Shown here piece by piece: positions 11,990-25,000 of a stretch of DNA of 64,000 nt (position 1 is its first letter; each line of letters starts with the position of its first letter). Origin of the DNA: Artocarpus heterophyllus (Eukaryota > Streptophyta > Magnoliopsida > Rosales > Moraceae); NCBI GenBank assembly GCA_025403435.1, contig CM046350.1:24367661-24431660 (forward strand), in the 5' to 3' direction. The position numbers and the translations under genes were made by a program. The notes under the pieces are model-generated. The model saw only the letters and a list, made by a program, of their open reading frames with translations. It was not told where the DNA came from and made no database searches.

Positions 11990-12150
11990 CTTAAAGCATC
12001 TTCAATGTAATGCTATATTGATACCAATACCAAATTATGGTATTTAATAGTAAAAAAAATACAATAATGCCATCTTTAATACCAAAATTTGCTATATGCT
12101 AAACTTGACACCAAGCATAGTATATGGTAAATTTGACATTTGATTCCTGT
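11990..12150. repeat. MITE-like fragment
   Basis: Begins TTAAAGCATCTTCAATGTAATGCTATATT, resembling the terminus of the copy in OLA1 intron 11 (right end there, on minus: TTAGAGCATCTCTAATG). It shares internal phrases such as AAATTTGACATT, TATAGCAT/CATAGTATA. Ends are not sharp and no target duplication is certain. Confidence 0.4.
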
Positions 12151-12299
12151 TAATTGATAAATTGATTTTTTTGCTTTAATAATTATAACATCACTTACTT
12201 TAATATTAAAAGATTTTACAAATTTAAAAGCTTCATAATTATAAAAAAGACAAATATGACATTTGAAGTAGAATCATGCATTGGAATACAAAATAAAAT

Positions 12300-12480
12300 A
12301 ACGCATCGAATGTGCTATTTTTACACTTTTTGTAGTAAATGTAGTAATAGCCTTAATATTGGAAAGTCAGAGGAGGTATCAAATAGATTAAGAAGTAAGG
12401 GGCTGCTTCTTAGTGCTTCAGGAAAAGAGATTCCAACCAAGAAAAAAAGCCCGAGGCAGAGCATCTGTCATCAGGGTAGG
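12300..12480 (-). pseudogene. Copia RNase H remnant, left half of split element
   Basis: Minus frames give YPDDRCSASG just at 12480, then FFLGWNLFS-STKKQP, matching the copia RNase H pattern (CPDDRRSTSGY..FLG.NLISW.SKKQ). It is broken by stops. The matching RT half lies at 14519-14930, on the other side of the solo LTR, in the same orientation and in the right order. Confidence 0.65.
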
Positions 12481-12870
12481 TGTTGGAAACAAAGTGCGCA
12501 GCGAAATTTTAAAATTTTTCCATCAGAGTATTTTCCAAAACACAAGTTTGACATGTTATATGTATAAATTAAACAGATCTTACTAACCTCAGTGTGCCGA
12601 AGAACCTCCGCGACCTGTGTAGAGAAGTAACGTTCCAGAAGAGCCTCAACCAACTGGTCTTCTTTGCTATTCTCTATCCACAACCGGAGTGAGTGTGGGC
12701 TCACACGTACAGCTCTTCCACCGGTGACTCTCCTTCCAACCAATAGAGAGAACCAAAAGCTAGTGTTCGTGATTTGTGAACAAAAGCTCTCAGGGAGTTT
12801 TCAGATGCTCACTAGAAGAGTATCACTCTTAATCTCTCAAATTGATCTGAGTAAATCATTAGACTCACTC

Positions 12871-12880
12871 CCTTTTTATA
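12871..12880 (-). promoter_or_regulatory. TATA box in the copia solo LTR
   Basis: TATAAAAAGG on minus, followed by a sequence with CT-rich stretches downstream (ACTCTTCTAG, CTCTCTATTGG). It is the likely U3 promoter of this LTR and would read toward 12481 and the split copia remnant. Confidence 0.5.
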
Positions 12881-13002
12881 CCTATTGGTCCTTGGGGTCA
12901 GTCCATATCAGATTAGGTCTCAAAAATCGAAACAGAATCAAGTTCGGATCAATATCTGATAAGATACGCGTGAAAAACGCGTAATCTTAACTGTCGCGGT
13001 CG

Positions 13003-13083
13003 GCATGCCGAACTGTGTGATAGGCAGGCCGAACTGGCCAGTTCGGCAGGCCGAACTTTCTGATAGGCAGGCCGAACTGCCGA
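13003..13083. repeat. GGCAGGCCGAACT motif cluster in the LTR
   Basis: Within 80 bp the motif GGCA(G/T)GCCGAACT occurs four times and its inverse AGTTCGGC once, giving several hairpin-capable pairs. It is GC-rich in an AT-rich LTR and lies in the U3 part, upstream of the TATA box on minus, where enhancer repeats are often found. Confidence 0.6.
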
Positions 13084-14518
13084 GAAAAAATCTCCGCGAA
13101 TCTTTTATTTTCCACCCGAGATTCTAAAGGATAAAGTCTCAGTTTTGATTCAAATAGCCCAATAGAAAAGATATCTGATCAAAACAAACTTTATCAAGAT
13201 AATCTCTAAGAAAATAAATCAATTCACAATAATTCTACAAGTTTATCTTGTTCTAATTGTCCAAAATTAAAACAACCGATAAACAGACAAGAATTATCCG
13301 AACGCCATAATTCAACAAGTTCATCTTGAACTAATTTCTTACATAATTAATTCAACCGATAAACAGACATGAATTATTTGATTCTTATAAATTTTAAACC
13401 AATCTGATAAATCCGACATAAGTCACCAATTATTGGAAAAGCACGCCGTGTCGTTACAGGATTTTGTGAGCTAGCAAAGGGGACCAAAATGGACCTATAA
13501 AGTTCAAGCTCATGATAATTATGAAACCCAATATCCCAGATATACATTTCACAATTATCAACTCCAACGCTACTCCACTAAAAGCTTGGAGCTGCACTCT
13601 CGAACTTTATAGAATTACGAAGCTCGTGTAGCTAAGTCTCCATGACATATCATAGTGTATCGCATCCCCATATGATCATCCATAACCGGCTTAAGGACAA
13701 GTTCTGTCTTACCTTCCCGATTATTTTTATCTTACGTTCCATTGTCTCACCATTAGAAAACTTACCATCCAAAGATAGTATACCATTCGGTTACACCTAT
13801 GTATCCAAATGGTTGAGCACTCCAGTTTTCCAATTATAGGACAACGCATATAAGAGGATATCATTACTCCTAAAGAGGAGCTATGGATTCCATATCTATG
13901 AATAACAAGTCTACGCTACCAAGAGTCATGCCTCCAACGCACCGGCATGCATGCCACTATAGAGATGTGGGAGTCACCCATTGGTACATCAAAAGACACA
14001 AGTCGAGACAACAGGCCCATTATTCATCTCAGGATTAAGATACAATACAAATGATTGTCTAAAGTGAATCGATTTGCCAAGACAGAATTATTAATCCAAA
14101 TCAATTCACTTTATGTCCCGATCCAACACATCGTCACCTATGACAACGCGCCAATGTTTCTATTCACGGAGTCCAACTCCGATGGCCAAGACAAACCATC
14201 TCCCAAAAGGGATATAGACAACATAACAATCTTTACATGAATAAAGCGCCCAACTTTATTCCCTCGATTGCGGATCATATTTTTTAGACCATCACCTTAA
14301 GAGTCGTGTCTACCGCATAATCATCCCATCATATGCCCAACTCTTAAGGTTTAGACTGACAGTCTCAGACTACTGTTTGCTTATCATACATTCAACAAAT
14401 ATGAACGTAAAGAGGACAATATTTGGTATATATAAACGAATAAATTCTTTATTGATAAAAATGTCTCCAAAAACGTATTACATTTTTACTCCTTAGAGCA
14501 TACATGTCTAACAGTAGG

Positions 14519-14930
14519 CTCCCTTCTTTTTTTTTCTTAACAACAATAGGATTAGGGGCGGATAGCTTGGCACCTGGAGATATAGGCGTAGCGCAGGGCA
14601 GGATGGACGAGATAAGAATTCAAGAGTATACTTTGTTTGGGTTAGGCGAAGTCCAGAGGTGGAGCGAGATACCTCCATGCCGAGAAAGTAATGCAGCGGA
14701 TGAAAGAGACAAATTGGTTGCCAAGCTCCTTGATGAAATCAAATAAAAGAGAAGAATCATTCCCGGTGAGAATGTTGTCGTCAACGTATAAAAGAAGGAT
14801 GGGGCAACGACCATGACGTCGACGAACAAACATGGAAGAATCCGCACGGCTATAGTAGAAACCTTTTATAAAAAATGAAGCAGTGAGAAACGAGCTAAAT
14901 TTCTAAAAGCAGCCGTAACTTAAATTGCTT
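14519..14930 (-). pseudogene. Copia reverse transcriptase remnant, right half of split element
   Basis: Minus reading gives KFSSFLTASFFIKGF, SRADSSMFVRR, then ILLLYVDDNILTGND and FIKELGNQF. This is the copia RT core, with the catalytic YVDD motif intact, but stops and frameshifts follow. Together with 12300-12480 it forms one older element split by the solo LTR. Confidence 0.75.
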
Positions 14931-15298
14931 TCTTGAGCTTACTTGGAGATGGTCTTGTTATAATATTGTTTTATTTTTCTTTTATAGCAATTGACTATAA
15001 CATTGTTTGATAGGAAATAAGCAAGTCGATATTTTTAGGTCTTAAAAAGTTAAGTCCAAACAATAACTGAAAATCAGCAAAAGTAAGAAATTTGGAAATT
15101 GGTTTTTTACCTTCCGTTTAGCAACTGTGGTCAAACCAAGTTTGTTACAATGTTTTCTTTCACACAATTCCATAACAAACTTGATTTGAACTGCAATTTA
15201 TAGTCCAAGTTGTATCTTGTCAAACAGCCTATTAGATTTTGCGTCTTCTCAAAACTATCAACTTCAAACTTGAAAGAAAAAACAAAAGCTCCGCCAGC
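14931..15298. other. No recognisable gene
   Basis: AT-rich stretch between the copia remnant and the low-copy flank of OLA1. I see no coding region or repeat that I can support. Confidence 0.4.
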
Positions 15299-15514
15299 AT
15301 GGTTAAAAAGGTTGCAAAAGGCAGCGTGAATGCATTTAGCTCCATTGTTAACTGGGCAACACAAAAATTTCTGCCTTCAAATTCACCAATATTCAAACTC
15401 AACCCAAATCCTACTCCAAAATTAACCCTAATCCCAAAATTAACCAATCTCTTACCCCGACACAACTTCCCCAATTTCTTCATTGCTGCCGGCGAACATC
15501 TCCAACAGCACTGA
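15299..15514 (+). CDS. Hypothetical 71-residue ORF
   Basis: ATG at 15299 begins MVKKVAKGSVNAFSSIVNW and the frame ends TGA at 15512-15514. The tail is rich in Pro, Asn, Leu. It lies in less repetitive DNA about 0.5 kb beyond the OLA1 stop codon and on the opposite strand. Base composition is less AT-rich than nearby, and the reverse strand is open too, so it may be a gene fragment or chance. I do not recognise a family. Confidence 0.2.
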   Translation: MVKKVAKGSVNAFSSIVNWATQKFLPSNSPIFKLNPNPTPKLTLIPKLTNLLPRHNFPNFFIAAGEHLQQH

Positions 15515-16057
15515 AATTTCAACTACGGCGACACTCAAACAAGATAGTGACAAAACAGTTTGTCTCGACACCGACACAAGGGATAAGGCACTGCTCCTCG
15601 TAATAACGAGCCATCCTATCGGTCACGGCGGCCAAACAACAAAAAAGCAGTCTACATTGGCAACTGGTCTCGATAATGCTCAAGGGCAAAATCAGGATTA
15701 TTCCTGCATTTCCATAACAAAAAACAAAAACTTCCATTCTTTTTCTAATTAGTTTCAAACCCTGATACTTTTTTACAATTAGTTTCAATGATTGTGCTGT
15801 ATGCTACAAGCTGCCAATCTGAAAAACATAGTATGGTTATAGATCGAGCTTGCATTATCCATTAGTTTTCTCATAAGCCTACAATCCATTTCTAATGCTC
15901 ATCGAATCCAGCGGATCAGCCTGATGATGCACAAAATATCCCAAAACTGCAACCAAAAAAAAAAAAAACATAATTTTTTTTCTTCCAACAATAAACCGTT
16001 GACAATCAAAATAATGAAGCCATGTATCTCAGATTTAGCTAATCAACTGTTTTCACC
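15515..16057. other. OLA1 3' flank and 3' UTR
   Basis: The proximal part should be the OLA1 3' UTR (minus sense). I see no clear AATAAA on minus close to the stop, so the cleavage site is not placed. An A run lies at 15956-15968. Confidence 0.35.
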
Positions 16058-19000
16058 TCATTTCTTCCCTCCTCCGGAAACATTAAACTTGAAAAATATT
16101 ATGTCTCCATCTTGAACCACGTACGTCTTACCCTCTTGTTTATACTTCCCAGCAGCCTACGCCAGAATAAAAAAAATTTCATTTAAGAGAAGATTTCAAA
16201 ATAAAAATACCAAGATCTCTCTCCAATGCAAATTAGTGTCAATGCTATATTTGGCTATATGACATTGTAAAAATGAAATTTAATCGGTAGTTTTACTTTG
16301 TGCTCCAAGGCATAATGTTGTTTTACATGTTATATCACTTTTCATCCAAAATTTCTAGCCTTGGAACTTGTAAAAGTAAAATTTTAGTTGTTAATAAATT
16401 GAAAATGACAATGTTGTAACCATCACATGAAAATAATCAGCACATCAACCAATAGCAACCAAATGCCAAAATTTATCATGTGTTATGCTCAGTGCCAAAT
16501 TTGACATTAAGTATAGCATTGCATAGGCGATTGATTTTCTTACCCAAATGTCAAATTTCTTACAGCTTAGAAATTTGGTATTACATTAGAGATGCTCTAA
16601 CCAATCGGGCAACATGAGAAATCTAGAGTTGTACACAATGGATTAGGACACCAAGTCCTACCCTCAGTAATTTACGTAATTTTGTAAAAACCTTCAAGTA
16701 TCTATGTATCTGGTGACGAGTTTTCAGGAAGTAACCAAGATGAGGAACTATAACTCAGAGCATTCTCATTAATTTTATTTTTGGAAAGAAATGAGCTAAT
16801 AACAGTGGATAAATAGTCTCACAAGAAACAAGCATTTTCATTGTTGGATTCGTAAAAAATACCTTAACAGCTGCCTCACTGCCAAGCTCCTTCAAATCTT
16901 CAAATTTCATGACCTGCACGTTGTATGAAAAATCAAAAAAGCAACTTTCTATCTATAATAAGAACCGAGTGAAAATATATCAATATTCTTGAATGTCAAC
17001 GAACAGACATGCACAACACATGCATATAAATGCTGTAGAGGTATCACAAGAGGTGAACCTCATGATTGGGATGAATATGAGATGCTAGTTGATAGATGCA
17101 AAAACAAGGATTGAAAATTCATGACAAAAAAATGGGTCAAATGGAGTGTAACAAAACGTTTGATCACCAAGAAGTTTTGGTATCTTTTACTCTGTATCTT
17201 AAAGGACAATATAACGGCCATATTTGAATAATCAACCACTGAAAAGTGACCTTTTCCAACTATTGTAAAACTGTTGCCAAAGAATAACATGTTCTCTTTA
17301 TTTTTTTTTCCCCTCAAAAAACAAATCACACATTATCCAGAAGAAATGAAGCAGTAGATGATGGTAGCTGTGTAATAGTGATAGAAATGAGGATTGAGTG
17401 GTCCATCGCCACACAAAGAGATATGAGCCAACAATAAGAGCTGATTAATAAACAAAGACAAAACTAGCATCCAGAAAGTAATAGTTTGAGCACTGGCATG
17501 ACCTCAGCACAAATAAATCCTCTCTCAAAATCAGTATGGATGGTCCCTGCAGCTTGAGGAGCCTTTGTCTGCCTTCTGATCTGCCAGCACTTAACCTGCA
17601 AATGACAAGTTATGTCAGAAAAGTAGACACTTCACCCAAAAAAAAAAAAAGAAAAAGAAAAAGAGAGCTTAATATCATTTTACAAAGCTGAATTATTGCT
17701 ATTTCATCTCTTCTTCATGATAAGAGTTCATACTACAAAAACCTGAAGCGACAGGAGTCCTGAAAAACTAAATAAAAGATCCCTAAAACCTAAAAAGAAA
17801 GTTAATGCCAATATCATGCGTACAGTTACAGAATTTTAATTGTAAAGTAAAGAATTATAACTTCTAACATTTTCATTTCATAAAATATTCTGTACACAAT
17901 TTGGTGAAGAAATAGATCATTAAGAAATTAACACGCAGAATCAATGTAACGGCATGAACTATACATACAACAGCAACGGAACTCAGAAAAATTTATAATA
18001 TAACCTGGTGTGACCTGACCAGAAGCATAAGCATTAGAACAAAGAACTATAGACGTTTTACCTCATCAGGCCCAGCAGTGAAAAAGTATATGAGATTAAT
18101 CGTTGAAAATCCTGTCTTTATGATCTTCGGAAGCGCACTGTTGCATAATTCATCCAAGTCAAGACAATAATATACAAACTACAATTCTTATCCTCAATAA
18201 CCTAATTATTTGTTCTAATAGATACACACACAAAGTGTTGAAATTAATGAAACAAAAAGAGCTCATTCTACATAACAAAAGTATTATTGCTGTATGAAAG
18301 CGTAAGCAGAAATTAGTGAAATCAATGGCCCACTGTGTGGAAACATGAAAGGTCTCTATATTGAAAATTTCCCAGAGAAAGAGTTGAGAACACAGTAATA
18401 AAGGTGAAATACTTGGTCTTCCTTTGGTCTTCTTGATGTGACATAGCAGAAGTAACAGGAAAGAACAGAGAAAGTAGGAATACGAGAGAGAAATAAGCAA
18501 CAGGGAGTCACCATAAGCTCAAATATCCACCTTCCTAGTTGATTTATCGGCAATCTTTTGTTTCTGTTGAAACGATGTGTGTGTATGTATGTATAATATG
18601 TATGTGTGTATGTAACAAACCGGAAACTTCTATCAAACAAAAGAAGCAAGATAATATAAAATAAAGAGAAGGTGCCCTGTACATTTTCTTTTAGGGGAGG
18701 TGCCCTCTACATTTTACTACAAAAGCATAAACAAGAAACAAAAAAAACTCAATATATTCTTCCAACTTTAAAAAAAGTTTAGAGGAATACTCTAATTGAA
18801 AATCTTTCGTTAAAAAAACCAACAAGGTATTTCGTTTCTTATTTTCTAAAACAAAGAGAGTTTATTTAATTGCAAATTCTTGAAAAGCTATCAAATAAAA
18901 CAAATGAAGTTCCAATTAACCGCTGTCATTTGTCGCTTATTAGCAAGTATATGCAAAGCATGACCTTACCTTTGTACCTTATTCTCCTCACAATATTTTG

Positions 19001-22000
19001 CTGCTTCATCTGGTGGCATATCAGCAAGATTTCTTTCTAAGACACAGCTGAAAGGAATAATTTGTTCCCCACCATGCTCTTGCACCCTAGAAAACAGGAT
19101 CATCGAAAGTTCAATTGCCTTTAAAAAATGAAGATAATCCTGAAGAACATAACACAAACTGGAAGGCACAAAAGCAACTATTGTACGCGAATGTGCCAGC
19201 GGAAACAGGCATGCATTCTCATCATTTTCTACCAAAGAAAATTGTTCTCCACACACGTTGCTGCATTAAGCCCAAAGCATATAACTATCTAAATGTGATC
19301 TTAAAAGAAAATTGGCATGTAAAATTCTAAAAAGAGGGAGTGATGAGAGATATATAAACAAAAGTAGGAGATATGCTTGTAAAATGAAGGCAAAGAAAGT
19401 GATGTATTATATCTGCAGGCACACGGACGAGGGTAAGAAGATGTTTCAGAATGATGGTCATACCATGCATGTATCTTCGGCAAAAACTTGTTCTTCTTTC
19501 TCTGGTAATCTCTCTCATTCATGTTAACCTGTTGATAAAATATTTTTAATCAATATCCCATGATCTACACCCTTGATCCTTATTTAAGTCATAATCTGTT
19601 ACAGACATACGAAACAGAATGTTCCATTTAAAGGGATACAAAAACCATCGATAGAGACTATAGTTATTGAGCATTCAATTGAAAATTAGAGAATAAATAA
19701 TTAACCAGCTAGAGTTTTGAGCATAGAAGGGTGTTTGGGAGAAGAGTTCCAACTCTAAAGCTTGAACCACACACTATTGCATGTGAGATCTTCACACTGT
19801 AGCATATTTTTGCTTTATTCTGTAACACGTAAGAGCTTTACAAGGTTTCCGCTTGGAACTCTAGAGTTTAAACCACTCCCCCAAGCACCCTAAAAAAAAA
19901 AAAAGGACGCGGTGCCATCATCCCTAGGTCTTCTCAGTCAGATCTATATTTCATTTTAAGAATTTAGAAGCCAAAATAATAAACAAATATAGTGCTTCCG
20001 GTTAACAAAAGGCATGACGTTAATAACATTGTTGAACAGAAATAAATTCAAATATTATCTCTCCGTTTGTCTCTTCTTAGAGGGCTTGCTGTGTGCTGAA
20101 AAAGACATTATTTGAAAATAGCAGCTTTAAATAAGATCAAAGTATAAACACTCTGCAGGACATATAAGATACAATTGACTTAGTCTCTGAAAATAGCAAC
20201 ATATACAATGTTTTTTTATTTGCTCCAAATTTCTTATTTTAATTCTCTGTTAGATCACTTTTTCTTTTTTTGGTAACATCACTTCTCAACAGCTAAAAAT
20301 CAAACACGATGTGCTCAAAGAAGAAACAATTCTACAGTTCTCCACTGATTGCGAGAGAAAGCAAGAGATAATTGATCAACTTACTGTGGCATTTCATCCT
20401 TACTAGTTATAAAACACACACACAGGATATTGCATGGAGAAATGTGGGATAAGAAAATAAGCAGAGTTACTTAGAATAGGCAAAGCATAGAACAACTATT
20501 TTAACGTAGTTCAGAGCCATTATGAAACTCTTTGGATGACTATTGAAAGTTACCAAGTAAACAACAGGCTTGGCTGTTAGCAACTGAAAAGTATTCAGTA
20601 TTTCAACATCAGCAGCTTTCCAGTCCCCTAGACGTACATCTTTTCCACCTTCAAGCCATGCCTTGACCTGTAAATACACATCCCTTGTTTAACAGGAAGA
20701 GCATTATCTTGATAAGGCAGGCCACTTTAGATTACTGTTTCAGAAAGTAAGAGAAAAAAAAAAAAGAGAAAAAAAAATTGAACTCGTACCAAAAAGAACA
20801 AAAATAGGATGCGTAACACAAGAAAAATTACATTCTCCCTATGTCATTCTTCTTATAAGGTCAGATCTAGTCACACAGCTCTTTGTTACATTTCCTGTAT
20901 CATTCTTCTGTATTCAGACAATTTCCAGCTTTCATATAATCTCCAACTAAATAGGACAATTAATTCTAATATTTCCTTGACAACGACATCATTTCATATA
21001 GAAATTCATGAGACTGCAAAGTCAAAAAGGATGCAAAACACATTCCATCACAAGGAAGCAGTAAAATTTTTCAAAATGATTGACATTGCGGTGTACTTTG
21101 AGTTTTAATATGTAAAGTAGTTTATCTTGGAACTTCATTCAATGCAGATATGATCCTAACTGATCAATAGTGTTCAATTACTATTAAGTTGAGTTTAGTT
21201 ATTTTGGATTACTCTAAAAATGGATTTCTTCAATTTTATATTTTGGTTTCCCTTATTTATGCTCTATCTGTGTTAAAAGTTTCCTTCCTTTATTTTCTTT
21301 CTTATTGGCAGAGAATATGTTTCCTTTATTGTTAAGGTTTTAGGTTTCTTTATTGACTGATCAGCCTTGCTCATTTGGTTTTCAAATTCCTATTTCAACC
21401 GCATCACATTTGTTTTTCAACTCAAAGTTGTATTGGCTACCATTACAGATTGGAACCACCCTGGGCATTCGTCCCCACTTGTTCTTCCTCCTATTCACTT
21501 TTTTCTTGTACTTTTCGTCTCACTTCTCTTTCCAGTCCTGCATCATCCTTCCTCTTTCAAACCTGGAATTGATCCATCTCTTCCATGTCTAGAACGGTGA
21601 TTATCTTCTGTGCCATTTTACTTTCTGTGCCCGTTATCTTTTATATAAATAGATTCATAAATTACACAGAAGTGCGCACAATATCTCTTCTTAATGACCT
21701 CAATGAAAAGTGAAGATTCTTCTAAAGTTTCAATTCGGACAACATAAACTGCGTATGATAAAATTAGAATCAAGCACCAAAGAAAAGTTGCAAATCAACT
21801 ATAAAGCATGCTGTCCCGTCAGTTAAAAAAAAATAAAACATAAAAATTTAAAAAAATGATGCCAAACAAAGATCTAATCTTAAATGACCAACCAAAACAC
21901 TTTTTTCCCCCCTTTTTCTGTATAAAGTACAAGAAAACACATTTCCTAACAATGAAAAATATAATTTGCAGGTAAACTGATCCAGACTGCTCCCAATCTG

Positions 22001-25000
22001 TGATTGTGGGAAGTCATTAAGACAATAATTACATTTTTTCCTATCACAAGCGAAACAGGATTTCCAATTTTCTAGCAGCTTGCATAAAAAGTCAGCACAA
22101 ATACAGAGAGTTTCCAACCTATTAGAGAAATACCAAAGCTTTAACGCCCAAAGCATGAGGATATCACAACTATCTTCCTATAAGTCCTGAAATATAGGAT
22201 AACCCTTTAACATGATGAACTGTCGCAAAGAGTCGATGCCGACAGTGAGAGCAATGAATGAGACAATATTGCAAGTCTTTAGGTAGTTCAATTGACAGGA
22301 ATGGAAAGGTACGGAAGAATTTCACATAAAAACGTGGATGTAGATAAAAACAATTGTTGCAGATACAATACAAAAACACATGAACAAGCTATTTGAGATG
22401 CATACTTTTTGGCAGCACTCGTGTTCTATCTTTAACTGCTTGTCATTGCTCCTCTTCATGCTCTTTTCAAGATCCTCTATTTTCTTTTCCATGAATTCAA
22501 TGTCCTAGAAACGAGTAACAAAGAAAATAGAAAGGTTTTCAAAATCTATTCAATGCATAATTTTAAGCCTACAAGGACAGAAACATCCGCCAAGGGCACA
22601 AGAACATGTGGCAACAGTGCAAAGCATCAGCCCCCTATATGTTGATGCACCACTAACAAAAGAGGCACAGTTAAAACAATCTTCATATGCAAAGTTTGCC
22701 ATGTATTCCATACTTGAGCATAATAGATTCAGTCAAAAAGTAGAGAAGCCATAGTCAGAATTCTAGAGGCTAGTAAAAAGCACACCTTTAGGCGCAATTC
22801 TGCACTAATGGTCTCCAAATCTCTCACAGGATCCACAGCATCATCAACATGAATAATATCTGGATCTTCAAATGCACCTATACAAATGATATGGAAAACA
22901 TTGACTTTCACACAACAAGGCATGTCTTTTGAATGAGAAAAAAACTGAGGAATATCTCATCAAATAGCTACCAACGTAATAACAAAAGTCACCTAAACAA
23001 TGATCTACCTCTATTTCTATACACCTCATGATTATATGCAGATAGGACCTAGCTATAATTTGCTGAAAGCTACACTGGATAATCTGACAACTATATACAA
23101 TAGGGAAATCCTTGTTACAATGATATTTTTTTTTTCTTTACTAATAAAAAGTTAAAAAAATATGATAAAGACAAACACTAAAGGCAAAGGAATTAAATGT
23201 GCTCCACAAACAACTATTATAGACAATAACATGGTAAGAAAAACTAAATTCAGGACCTGTTCTGGAACTTTCTATAGTGCCTTCAAATACAATATCCACT
23301 TAAATTGAGCCATTTTGTTTCCCTGTTGAAAAATAATTTACCATGCCTAGATGTATGTCTGTAGCCTAAATAAGCAATTGCATAAACAAAGAACCAGAGA
23401 TAATTCTACTCAAACTAGTATTCAATCATACGTGGGCTAATTAGTTGGTATCTACAAGCATGATCTACCAAGAAAAGCTAAATTCAAGCACGTTGTAAAC
23501 CTAAAACAAGAGCAGCTTACGCAGAACATGAAAAATTCCATCAACTGCACGGATGTGAGATAAGAAATTGTTGCCCAATCCCTGCCCTTGATGGGCACCT
23601 CGCACAAGTCCAGCAATATCATGGATTTCCAAAAACGCTGAGACCTGGAAATTGATCAGTAATTTAACAGATTACCTAATCAAGAATTTGAAAAATAAGA
23701 AGCTACAACTACCAAGTTTGAATTCATGACAACAAGATTGCATTCAGATATATAGTAACTAGCCTATCCACTGAGTAAGAAACAAGATTGCATTTAGACA
23801 AATAACACCCAAGCTTCAATTGCTAAACTGTAAGCCAACTGCCCAGAATCTTTAGTGATGAAAATGAATTTTTTTATAGGTTGATTTGCCGTCAATTTTG
23901 AAGGGTAGATTTTTTATCCCGTTTCCACTCCAATAAAATTTGGTTATTAATGCACCATACCAAAAGTAAAGGACAACAAAGGATCGGATGATCGGCATAA
24001 CATAATAGGACCAGCCACACAGTCTAACATTTCAATAACCTCACACCAGAAGACTATACATTTAGAATAATCACAAATTCCAAGAACATACACACTGGAT
24101 AGTGTGGAGAACAATAGATGCAACAGAAAAGGCTTACAAGATTAAGCAACTGCCCACGTGATGAGACACAAGCAGTATTAGGGGGTTCAATTCAAATGAG
24201 AAATCTTGCAATATTGCAGAGGATTATGAAACAAAATTATGGCCAGATAAAATAAGTGGGTTGTGTCGGTGACGACATAAAAAGCTTTCCAGCAATATAA
24301 GGAACAAACCTCGCTTTTTGGCTTGTACAGTTGGCAAAGCCATTCGAATCTCTCATCAGGGATGTTTACCCGAGCCTCATTAGGTTCTATCGTGCAGAAA
24401 GGGAAGTTCTCCGCTGGTATCGACAACTTTGTAAGTGTGTTAAACAGAGTAGACTTGCCAACATTTGGCAATCCAACCTGACGATTCAGATATAAATTAT
24501 TTCATTAACAAGGTGAAACTATTAAAAATTATTACGATTACCTCAACAGATATAATGGCGCTACATCAACAGAAGAAATTTCCTATTTTGTCTCACAACG
24601 TAAAATGAAAATGAATTTTATCCTTCCAACAATCCAATTGCCTTATACAGATCCCTTGTATCGAAATAATCAGTATTCTCTAATTGATCACATCCAAATT
24701 AAAGTACTTAATTCACTAATAAACCAAACAAAATAAAGCAAGAAAAGATCTAAAATGTCTTATACGAACCAAATTTGAAAGCAAAAGGACAACCACGATA
24801 AAAAGTAGATAAAACCAGTTACGAACTAAACTCTTAATGACATAAAACTCAAAGCATTGACGGGCTCGGAGGTCATAGGTTTAGCAGCTCTTCAAAACAA
24901 AACAACATTAGAGAATGCGAATTTCATCGTAAGCTCATTTCCTACACTTTCTGATAAGCGAAAACAGAAAAAGAACATGAAAAAACTCGGACGACCAATC

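Larger units (their letters stand above)
12481..14513 (-). mobile_element. Copia solo LTR, 2033 bp, with 5-bp TSD
   Basis: Plus ends are TGTTGGAAAC...CTAACA, an inverted TGTTRG/CYAACA terminus typical of copia LTRs; on minus it ends ...GCGCACTTTGTTTCCAACA. It is flanked directly by GTAGG at 12476-12480 and GTAGG at 14514-14518. No internal region or second LTR is present, so it is a solo LTR left by recombination. The inner 1.2 kb is homologous to the LTR at 54729-55944. A TATA box (TATAAAAAGG) lies at 12871-12880 on minus. Open frames inside it are not genes. Confidence 0.9.

Noticed and set aside
12664..12984. 106-residue ORF on plus
   Set aside because: It lies wholly inside the solo LTR, antisense to its promoter, with no known motif.
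13003..13083. Regular repeats considered as a CRISPR-like array
   Set aside because: Spacers are 5-15 bp and unequal, repeats are short and inverted copies are present; this is LTR U3 structure in plant DNA.
18356..18649. 97-residue ORF with [11 protein letters not shown]
   Set aside because: It lies over a GT/TA microsatellite in OLA1 intron 8; no family motif.
21353..21600. Three overlapping plus-strand ORFs
   Set aside because: Chance open frames in CT-rich sequence of OLA1 intron 5; three frames open at once indicates composition.
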